From Elusimicrobiaceae bacterium (lineage in GTDB: Bacteria; Elusimicrobiota; Elusimicrobia; Elusimicrobiales; Elusimicrobiaceae): DNA of 64,000 bases. Shown piece after piece: positions 50,401 through 57,600 of the stretch (the stretch's first letter is position 1; each line of letters begins with the position of its first letter). The notes under the pieces are model-generated. The model had not been told where the DNA came from and ran no database searches. It worked only from the letters and a program-made list of their open reading frames with translations. The DNA lies in the NCBI GenBank assembly GCA_017546175.1, contig JAFYXM010000002.1:25580-89579 (forward strand). The letters are read 5' to 3'. The position numbers and the translations under genes are program-made.

Positions 50401-51034
50401 GGTGTTCGGGGTTCAAGCCGCGGCCTTTATGATCGGAGATAGCTTTTTCGTCAATCATGCTGGCCATTTGTTCTTTGGTCAAAGGTTCTACCATGTTCAG
50501 CTCGTGGCTGGTGCGGAAACCGTCAAAGAAATGCAAGAACGGTACACGGGCTTTTAAGGTAGCGGCTTGGGCTACCAAGGCCAAGTCCATGGCTTCTTGC
50601 GGATTGTCGGAGCACAACATGGCCCAACCGGTATGGCGTACAGACATAACGTCGGAATGGTCGCCGAAAATAGACAAAGCGGTGGTGGCCAAAGCGCGGG
50701 CAGAAACGTGGAAAACCGTCGGGGTTAATTCACCGGCGATTTTGTACATATTCGGGATCATCAAGAGTAGACCTTGAGAAGCGGTAAAAGTGGTGGTCAA
50801 AGCACCGGCGGTCAAAGCACCGTGTACGGCACCGGAGGCACCGCCTTCGGATTGCATTTCCGTTACTACGGGTACATTGCCCCAGATGTTGGTTTCGCCT
50901 TTGGCGCTTTTGGCATCGCAGATTTCACCCATCGTAGAAGACGGAGTGATGGGGTAAATGGCGATGACTTCGTTGGTGGCATGCGCGACGTGAGATACGG
51001 CCGCGTTGCCGTCCATAGCGACTAATTTTGCCAT
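47474..51034 (-). CDS. nifJ: Pyruvate:ferredoxin (flavodoxin) oxidoreductase
   Basis: Oxidatively decarboxylates pyruvate to acetyl-CoA, reducing ferredoxin, the centre of anaerobic fermentation. 1,186 residues in one chain, the normal length. Domains in order: pyrimidine-binding (YPITPSSTMGE near residue 28), gamma domain, CoA-binding domain II, two-cluster ferredoxin (CIQCGFCSLVCPHA and CTGCGACIYNCPAK near 690-760), and TPP domain with CAGCGETPYVKLL near residue 840 and GGDGWAYDIGYGG. AGGAG precedes the ATG. Monocistronic. With HydF it points to H2-evolving fermentation. Confidence 0.98.
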   Translation of the reverse strand: MAKLVAMDGNAAVSHVAHATNEVIAIYPITPSSTMGEICDAKSAKGETNIWGNVPVVTEMQSEGGASGAVHGALTAGALTTTFTASQGLLLMIPNMYKIAGELTPTVFHVSARALATTALSIFGDHSDVMSVRHTGWAMLCSDNPQEAMDLALVAQAATLKARVPFLHFFDGFRTSHELNMVEPLTKEQMASMIDEKAISDHKGRGLNPEHPTVRGTAANPDVYFQSREAVNKFYNAVPAIVKEEMAKFEKMTGRKYDLFQYFGAADAEKLIVIMGSGADVAQLAVESMKDEKVGVLKIKLFRPFSIEDFIRVIPNTVKKVAVLDRTKEPGSLGEPLFQDVCAAFLTDQAKAKFAATPLIIGGRYGIGSKDFTPADVKAVFENLALPEPKKNFTVGINDDLTFTSLPAAKMTASSSDVFEAMFYGLGSDGTVGANKNTMKIISANGFFAQGYFVYDSKKSGSMTTSHIRFGKNYIRAPYLIQEADFVGVHMFDFLAQYDVLGKAKKGATVLINAPYSADEVWNHLTAEVQKQIIDKQLKVYTIDASEIALKTGMGSRTNTIMQTAFFGIAGVIPSEKAIADIKEAIKKTYSKKGEEIVNKNYVAVDAALAGLHEVKYPAEVTSKLHTKAAVPADAPAFVKDVLGEMIAGRGDTLPTSAMPEGGVFPTGTTQYEKRNIAVMVPQWDPSVCIQCGFCSLVCPHAAIRIKAYDEAALKDAPKTFKSADGKGDIAGKKFTVQVAVEDCTGCGACIYNCPAKNKENPEKKAINMVHQLDVREDEIDNFAFFLGLKQADVTTKKESVKGSQFKQPLFEFSGACAGCGETPYVKLLTQLFGDRLAVANATGCSSIYGGNLPTTPYCKRDDGKGPAWSNSLFEDNAEFGLGIRVAYDQLYSDAVALLKQAKENCQKDHAALIDALLNNPQKTDAEVEEQRKNVAALKEILAGRPECEKCQRLLSFADYLIRKSVWILGGDGWAYDIGYGGLDHVLASGKNVKILVLDTEVYSNTGGQMSKATPLGAKALFAAGGKTMPKKDLGMIAMTYGNIYVAQVAMGANMNQAIQALAEADAYDGPALVIAYSHCIAHGIDMSKGMGEAKRAVQAGRWILYRYNPEMRYEGKNPLKVDSPLGAPTLPLADYMSGENRFKGLMRDNPELAQELIKRAESEYAWRRDLYKQLAAIEPNEKVIK

Positions 51035-51212
51035 GTGTAAATCTCCTTGTTGTAATGTAAAAAAGTTTCCGCGCGCGCATACTTTATTATATACGCGTTA
51101 ACGGTTGCAAACTACTCTAACATTGTATAATTTTCCGTGCTTGGGCGCAAACGAGATTTGGAACCCTATTTTTATCTGTGATGGAACGGCAATATTTGAT
51201 AAACTTTCTTAT

Positions 51213-52427
51213 ATGAATAATTATAAATTTAGTCAATACTTGTGTATGAATCGTCAGTTATGTGTTTTCTATGAAACACTGCGTTGGTTGTGGCATAAGA
51301 TTTTCTTTTTTGTTCGCGAGCATACTCCCGTATGGTATCAGTTTGATAAAAAGCATGTTCGTGGTCAAGCTGTAGTGGAAACTTTGCCTATTCATAAAGA
51401 ATGGTACCACATCAAGCGTCCTCTTTATCGCCATGAACACGTGTATTATGACTTTGACAAGGCCTTGGCTGTTAATCCGTCTGTACAAGGGCTTGCACTT
51501 ATTTTTTTTATGGGGATTGGAGATTATCTGTATACTACCCCCATGATAGAAGCTTTAAAGAAAAAATATCCTCAGCTTTCCTTGCATGCACACGTAGGAG
51601 CTCAGTTTGACCGCAATAACTCCCCGTTGGTGGGAAAACTGTTGGAAAATAACCCTCATATAGATAAAGTATTCTATTTTGAAGGGGTACGTCATCCGCT
51701 GATTTGGAAAAATTATAATTATCAAAATGCTTTGAAAAATATTCCGGAAAATTTTTTAGTTGTGCCCGTGTATTATGATTATTCTGTAAAAGTCTCTCAC
51801 AGAGTGCACAGCTTGTTTGAAACGTTTGGGTTGGAAGTGCCTGCCGAAGTGCCTGTTCCTAAGATGTATTTTCCCAAACAGCCTGCCGCGGCGGTAGGGG
51901 AATATTTGATAGATATTTCACAAAAAGCGGAAGGGAAAAAAGGCATTGTTTTTCTTCAGTTAGATTCGCGCAGCTCTAACTATACTTATCCACATGTACG
52001 CGCTTTGGCACAGGGTCTTATTGATGAGGGATATTTTGTATTAAGTGTGACTAGGGGCGGTCCGTATGAAAATTCAAATTATATAGAGCTGGATATTAAA
52101 CGTTTATCCATCAATGATACTTGGCAGCTGCTATATATGCTGAAACAGAAATTTTCGGTTTCCATAATTTCGGTTATCTCTGTTTTTTGGGCTGCCAGTG
52201 CGGGGCTGGGACTGCGCAATTTGGGTATGCATCATTGGATAGACCCCAAAATGCACAATGTGTGGTATCCCAATATTGAGGTGGTGACCCATCATGTGTA
52301 TCCTAAGTTGCCGTTAGAAAAACAAATCTTGGCTCCAGCGGAAAGTTACACTGCGCATAACCGTAAAATGGTAGATTTCCAAGCGCAGTGGATAATTAAA
52401 TGGTTTAAAGAAAAATTTGAAAAATAG
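51213..52427 (+). CDS. Glycosyltransferase family 9-like protein
   Basis: 404 residues from the chosen ATG. The core resembles heptosyltransferases: FFMGIGDYLYTTPMIEALKKKYP (about residues 95-117, shown in part as GDYLYTTPMIEALKKKYP), IVFLQLDSRSSNYTYP in place of the usual PG(A/S) strand, and a C-terminal SVFWAASAGLGLRNL where GT9 enzymes read a substrate-site HLAAALG. The unusual N-terminal 90 residues are basic and aromatic. It may act in lipooligosaccharide synthesis. Start uncertain: ATG 51213 lies 7 nt after TGATAAACT; 51246 is an alternative. Its own terminator follows. Confidence 0.7.
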   Translation: MNNYKFSQYLCMNRQLCVFYETLRWLWHKIFFFVREHTPVWYQFDKKHVRGQAVVETLPIHKEWYHIKRPLYRHEHVYYDFDKALAVNPSVQGLALIFFMGIGDYLYTTPMIEALKKKYPQLSLHAHVGAQFDRNNSPLVGKLLENNPHIDKVFYFEGVRHPLIWKNYNYQNALKNIPENFLVVPVYYDYSVKVSHRVHSLFETFGLEVPAEVPVPKMYFPKQPAAAVGEYLIDISQKAEGKKGIVFLQLDSRSSNYTYPHVRALAQGLIDEGYFVLSVTRGGPYENSNYIELDIKRLSINDTWQLLYMLKQKFSVSIISVISVFWAASAGLGLRNLGMHHWIDPKMHNVWYPNIEVVTHHVYPKLPLEKQILAPAESYTAHNRKMVDFQAQWIIKWFKEKFEK

Positions 52428-52451
52428 ATAAAAAGACCATTTACAAATAAG

Positions 52452-52497
52452 AAACCTATTTTTAGACAAGAATCTAGAAATGGGTTTTTTATTTTTT
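52452..52497 (+). terminator. Terminator after GT9-like gene
   Basis: A 15-bp stem AAACCTATTTTTAGA/TCTAGAAATGGGTTT with two G-U pairs, 6-base loop and T-rich tail. The arms resemble those at 29559-29647. Confidence 0.85.
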
Positions 52498-52515
52498 AAA
52501 AAAGTGCCCCAGGTC

Positions 52516-52543
52516 TTGACTGATTTTTTTTTTTTGCTACAAT
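52516..52543 (+). promoter_or_regulatory. Pilin promoter with T12 spacer tract (copy 3)
   Basis: TTGACT (52516-52521), 16-bp spacer holding 12 T, extended -10 TGC-TACAAT (52538-52543). Shares the leader GGAAAATTGAAGCAAAAA with pilin 2. The 125-bp structured element is absent here. Confidence 0.75.
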
Positions 52544-52583
52544 TTTTCTGAAAGGAAAATTGAAGCAAAAAGGAGTTGAGATT

Positions 52584-53108
52584 ATGAAACACATTTATAG
52601 ACGTAATATCAGCGGTTTTACGCTGATTGAACTGTTGGTAGTGGTGCTGATTATCGGTATTTTATCGGCGGTAGCTTTGCCTCAGTATACAAAGGCAGTG
52701 GAAAAAGCGCGGGTGGCTGAAGCTAAAACATTATTAAAATCATTGAATGATGCTGAAGAAATTTATGCTTTATCTAATGGTGCTCATACTTACGATTTGT
52801 CCTTATTAGATATTACTTTACCGGGGAATTATGAGAGTTTTGGCGGAAACGATAATGCCAAAGTGAAAACAAAAAATTTTGAAATATACCTAGATGAGTG
52901 TACTTGTGGTGAGGGGAACTCTTTGTTTTGCTGTGATATGTGTGCTACAAGGATTGGAAAGGATTATGAAGTTCGATTTGTAGCTAATAACTATGATGGT
53001 GGTGGAAAAGCGGGAGTTTTTTATTGTTATAACATAAATGAAAATGATGAAGCTTGTCTTTCTGCAGGTGCAGTTAGGAATAGTGACGGAGAATATATCT
53101 TTCAGTAA
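52584..53108 (+). CDS. Type IV pilin-like protein (pilin 3)
   Basis: 174 residues. A slightly longer leader ([11 protein letters not shown]) precedes the same [24 protein letters not shown] core as pilin 2, with cleavage after Gly11. The first 25 residues after the core ([20 protein letters not shown]) stay close to pilin 2; the rest diverges and is Cys-rich (CTCGEGN, CCDMC). AAAAGGAG precedes the ATG at 52584. Monocistronic with its own terminator. Confidence 0.88.
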   Translation: MKHIYRRNISGFTLIELLVVVLIIGILSAVALPQYTKAVEKARVAEAKTLLKSLNDAEEIYALSNGAHTYDLSLLDITLPGNYESFGGNDNAKVKTKNFEIYLDECTCGEGNSLFCCDMCATRIGKDYEVRFVANNYDGGGKAGVFYCYNINENDEACLSAGAVRNSDGEYIFQ

Positions 53109-53114
53109 AAAATA

Positions 53115-53142
53115 AAAAAGCCGCCTTTTGGGGCGGCTTTTT
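53115..53142. terminator. Bidirectional terminator between pilin 3 and nitroreductase
   Basis: AAAAAGCCGCC/GGCGGCTTTTT with a 6-base loop. Confidence 0.9.
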
Positions 53143-53145
53143 AAG

Positions 53146-53688
53146 TTATTTATATTCATTATAACTCACGCTTTGCGCAAATTCTTTTCTGGGGCGCGGG
53201 GCGGGGGCTTCGGCCGGATAGCCTACGGAAATCAAGTGCTCTATTTTTTTGCCTTTGGGGAGTTTGAAAAATTTTTCGGCCTTGTTTGAGTTAAGCCACC
53301 CAATCCAACAAGTACCTAACCCCAAATCATGTGCGCGTAACACAAAATGCTCGCCAGAAATACCCTGATCTACCAAATAAAATTCTGTTCGGCGGAAAAA
53401 ATTACCGATACGGCTGGTAAAGTTGCCGCGGTCGGATACTACGGCCACCAAAACGGGGGCTTTTTCGGCCCATTTGCTCATGGCGTACGCACCGGTAAAA
53501 ACTTCTTTACAAAAGGCTTCTTTTATTTTGGGGTCATCTATTACGATGTAGTGCCACGGCTGAGAGTTACAGGCAGACGGGGCTAAAAGGGCCGCCTGCA
53601 AACAAGCGTCTATTTTTTCCCGTTCTACGGGTCGGTCTTCATATTTACGTATACTGCGGCGCTCTAAGATCACTTTTTCCAGTTCCAT
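53146..53688 (-). CDS. Nitroreductase-family FMN oxidoreductase
   Basis: 180 residues. FMN-binding start ERRSIRKYEDRPVE, then APSACNSQPWHYIVID (near residue 37-52), LRAHDLGLGTCWIGW and VGYPAEAPAPRPRKEF at the end, all typical of the nitroreductase fold. It uses NAD(P)H to reduce quinones or nitro compounds; the substrate is unknown. GGAGAAAG precedes the ATG. Confidence 0.92.
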   Translation of the reverse strand: MELEKVILERRSIRKYEDRPVEREKIDACLQAALLAPSACNSQPWHYIVIDDPKIKEAFCKEVFTGAYAMSKWAEKAPVLVAVVSDRGNFTSRIGNFFRRTEFYLVDQGISGEHFVLRAHDLGLGTCWIGWLNSNKAEKFFKLPKGKKIEHLISVGYPAEAPAPRPRKEFAQSVSYNEYK

Positions 53689-53828
53689 ATCTTTCTCCTA
53701 TCTTTTCATAGTATCAAAAATTAAACAAGTGAAAAAAATATATTTTTTTCTATATAATTAATATATAATGTTTTTAAATTATAAAATTAATGTTAAATAA
53801 TTATTATCTTATTTTTAGGAATATAAAG

Positions 53829-54044
53829 ATGAGAGAGAAAAAAAACAAGCAAACGGCAATCTGTAATCAAGAAGATGCCGCCACTCTGGCCGCCGGAAGC
53901 GTAGCTGAATATTTCAAAGAAAAAAATTGGAAAATTATTTCTTTTTTCCCAAATTCCCAATGCGCTCAAAAAGCCTACCCGCGCCAAAAAGTTTTGTCCC
54001 GTAGTAAAAGCAAGAAAAAAACATTAAAAAATACCACTAAATAA
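53829..54044 (+). CDS. Small basic protein, doubtful
   Basis: 71 residues (begins MREKKNKQTAICNQEDAATL), basic at both ends, no signal peptide and no recognised family. AGGA lies 8 bp before the ATG, and several TATAAT-like boxes lie upstream in a very AT-rich stretch. It overlaps the 3' end of the convergent YqaA gene by 21 bp and has no terminator of its own. Could be a real small gene or a chance frame. Confidence 0.35.
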   Translation: MREKKNKQTAICNQEDAATLAAGSVAEYFKEKNWKIISFFPNSQCAQKAYPRQKVLSRSKSKKKTLKNTTK

Positions 54045-54461
54045 CAGCCACACGCAAGCGTAACGGCAGGCCTTGGACAGACTAACTAACGGCAGAAAAA
54101 CCCACAGGCTTACGCGACTCATGCCGGCTGCCACAGTAATGGGATCGCCGATAAAAGGAATGCCCGAAAACAGCAGCGTTCTGGCCCCGTGCTGTTCAAA
54201 GAGCGATTGAGCTCTTTGTAAATATTTTTCTTTGACGGGAAACCATTTTTTGTCTTCAAACTTCCGAATATATTTGCCCAAATAATAATTACCCACACAT
54301 CCCGTTACGTTGCCTGCCGTGGTAACCAAGACCAAGAGCCACGCACGGTAATCACCCGTAGCCAAAATGGCAAAGAGTACCACTTCAGCCTGAGAAGGCA
54401 AAAATCCCGCCGACGTAAACCCTACCACAAATAAAATAATCAGTACATGTATCTCTGCCAT
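54024..54461 (-). CDS. YqaA/DedA-like membrane protein (SNARE-associated family)
   Basis: 145 residues with four hydrophobic segments. The short YqaA branch of the DedA superfamily is suggested by GFLPSQAEVVLFAIL (residues about 19-33), GNVTGCVGNYYLGKYI and FSGIPFIGDPITVAAGMSR, the last carrying the conserved Gly-Asp. DedA proteins handle membrane lipids such as undecaprenyl phosphate or keep the proton motive force; this branch is uncharacterised. GAGAGGA precedes the ATG. Confidence 0.85.
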   Translation of the reverse strand: MAEIHVLIILFVVGFTSAGFLPSQAEVVLFAILATGDYRAWLLVLVTTAGNVTGCVGNYYLGKYIRKFEDKKWFPVKEKYLQRAQSLFEQHGARTLLFSGIPFIGDPITVAAGMSRVSLWVFLPLVSLSKACRYACVWLLFSGIF

Positions 54462-54510
54462 AATTTCCTCTCTTTTTTAGCTTGGCAAAAAATATGAATT
54501 TTTTTAGAGG

Positions 54511-54575
54511 AAAAAAAGGGTTAAAAAGTATAGGTCTTTTTTAGCGTAAAAAATAGGACCTTTGGCCCTTTTTTT
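54511..54575. repeat. Nested hairpin between divergent genes
   Basis: Outer stem AAAAAAAGGG (54511-54520) with CCCTTTTTTT (54566-54575). Inner stem AGGTC-TTTTTTA with TAAAAAAT-AGGACCT around GCG. On the plus strand it looks like a strong terminator but no plus-strand gene ends here except the doubtful one at 53829. It lies between the divergent starts of the YqaA gene and the giant gene. Confidence 0.6.
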
Positions 54576-54612
54576 ATATGTATAAAAACGGCACAATATA
54601 AAGTGTAGAGTT

Positions 54613-57600
54613 ATGAAAAAAATATTGGCCCTTTCCTTATCGTTTTGTTTGTTATTTTCCTCGCTTATGCCTGCGTGGGCGGTCGGGGCAGATTCGGCTT
54701 TTGCCGAAGATGCTTTTTCTGCTGCTTTAGAGCGGGCTATTGCAGAGCAAATCCCCGATGAAGAATGGGCCACGCAACCCCGTCAAATAGAAATTTTTAT
54801 TCTTTACCAAAATGCCGATCTTTTTGCACAGATGCACGGCTACCCTGAGCATAGCAAATACTTGATGAATGATTTGTTGGAATCTTGCTATAAAAGTGCT
54901 ATGTCAGCCAAGGTAAACGGCGATGTATGGAAAGGCACCGTCAAAACATACCAATGGCTTGCTAATGCCGGACAATATATGCAAGTTTGTTTGGATATGG
55001 CTTTGCAAGATGGCTGGAACGGAACATACGTAACGCCTGATGCTTTGGCCTCTCATTATCCCATGGCTCAAAACCGCTTAGTGGTGCGTCACGTAAAGCA
55101 AGTCGGCGTAAGTGAGGCAGGGGTAGAGAGGGCATACCGGTATTTAACGGGTCTTTTAACCCTCAGTGACGTATGTGACGAACAAGATACCGACCCTAAC
55201 CGGCGTCCTCATGAATCTCAATGCGAAGTTGCGTCCGATGCTATGGAAGCCTTGGCCATCGTGGGTATGCAGCATCCTTCCTACAAAGAAAAAATCGCCA
55301 ATGCCATTTATAATTTTATGGTGGATAAAAACCGCTCTAAAATGGGCCAGGCTGCCGTATATCAAGGGGCTTTGCTGCTGATAGCTTTAGGCAAACATAA
55401 TAAATTGAAAACTTTCTTGCAAGATCACGCGCATCAGACGGGCGGTGGTTGGTTCTTGCATGAATTGGGGTACTTTTCGTTGGAGGGTATTGCTGCCCTT
55501 ATTCATGAGAATAAAGACTATACGCGGGGGGAATATTTAAATTCCTATACCAGACGCTATTCTTTTTTGGATACCAAACTGGGGGATGCTTGGCTTGGTA
55601 AAGGTATTTGCGCTGCCTACGAAACGGCCGTTACTTCCGTGCGCAATCAATATCAGTGCCCGTATGGAAATTTATATGAAGAACTGGGTATGGCCATTGC
55701 TCAAGATAGTAACCATTCTCAGACGGCTTCTTTGGCGCAGTGGATTTGGCAAAATAGGGGCAGTTTGCCGGCTCCGCTCATCATGGGGTTGTTGACTGGC
55801 GGTAAAGGAAAGTGGACGTTTGGAGCAGGTGGAGAAGAAGCTAAAAAAGAGCTGTATGCTCTTTTGTCGGTAGATTATACAGATATGAACGAAGGCTCTC
55901 AACGTCGTCTTAAAATAGCGGTGGCGGAAGCTTTGCAAGCACACGGTGTTGATAATGTAAAAGTTTCCGATTACGCGACCCGAGACTATGATAAATTTAC
56001 CCGCTATGCCACGCAACAATGGCACCGAACGGTATTGGGAATGTTTGATTTGACTCTAGCGGTTATATTGTTGCCTCGTTTGTTACTTTCTTTGGGAACT
56101 TTGGGAGCCAGAGGGCTGGCGGCCTTGGGCAAGATTACTCATATTCGCCGCGTGCAAACTTGGGGAACCAAAACGGCAACTGTGTTGCGCCAAATTAATG
56201 CTCCTGCCTCCACCGTAAAAAAAGCCGCCAGTACTTCCAAGGCTGTATCTTCCGCTACTCCTCCAGTGGCTACTGCCACTCCTGCCGTAGTGGAAGTAGC
56301 TCCTATTGCCGCTACCGAACAAATTGCTGCTACCGGTGAAGCTTCTATGAAGGTGGCGCTCTCTGAGCAAAAAGCCGCTGCCAGTATTGCTCGTATGCAA
56401 AGCCAAGTAAAACAATTTAGCCTTGCTGATAAACAACTCTTTTTAAATAATTACCGCTTTAATTTAGCACAACAATATCAAATTGCCCGTCAAACGGGGA
56501 CGAAACTTTCTTTGGTGCAAAGAGAAGATGCTTTTTACAGAGCATTTCAGCCTGTTTTCCAAGCTCAAAAAGAAGCCGTTTATTCTGCCGAATTGGATGC
56601 TTTAGCCCGCGCTTATACGGCCACTGCGTTTACGCAAGGCCGCGTAATTACCCATATCCCGTGGAGAGTGCGCTTTGAAGTGGGAATGTCTTCTCTGTGG
56701 GGCGATGTAAAAGCGGGTCTAAAAGGTACATTAACCGATCCGCGCGGTTTTGGCTCTATGCTTGGGGTAATCGGGGTGGGGGACCCTGCCTTTACCATGG
56801 CCACTACACAAGCAGGCGCTTCTATGAGGGGTTTATCTGCTCCTATTGTTATGGTGGCTGACTATGCCGGCGGTATGGGCAGCAAGCTGACCACGCTGCG
56901 ATCCACCGTGGCCCCCGGTTTAAATGCTCCCAGAAATTTGGGTATGTCGGTTTGGTCTGCACCGCTTTCTAAGAGTGTGGTTTCTCCGTTTAGCAGTGGT
57001 ATTTATTCTTTTGCCGAACAAGTGGGCCCGAGGGTTTTGTTCCCCTTGGGAGTAGGCTCTTTTACCGGACAATTTAACAATGCCGTTGTGCGCAGTGCCT
57101 ATCAGCAATCGCCCGTGGAGGCTGATGGTTTATTTGCTTTGCAAGGACAGGAATATTTGCTGGCAGGAGTACAACAAACCGCGCAAAAGAAATTTGATGC
57201 TCAGCAATTTCAGCAACAACTTTTACCATATCTTAATACAGGCTTAATTTTGGGCATGAACGGCTTTTTAGCCAAGTGGACCAATCAAATCAATAATTTG
57301 AGCTTGAGCCAAAAAATTACCTCCGTGGTGGAAGATGCCTACAATCAAGCGGTGGCCTATTTGCCAAACGGAGACGAAAAGCAAATTGAAAGTAAATTTC
57401 GCGAAATTTTAACCGCTCAACTCACGGGAGATTTGGCCTCTTATCAAGAAGCGGTATTTGCTGCGCTGGGTTGGCAAAGCCCGTCTGCATTGGCTCAACA
57501 GGAAGAGGAAGAACTCTTGCGCCAGCAAATAGAGCACAATGTAGCCCAAAGACAAAAAATGGTAGATCAGTGGCGTGGGGTTTTGGAAAATGGCTTTGAA

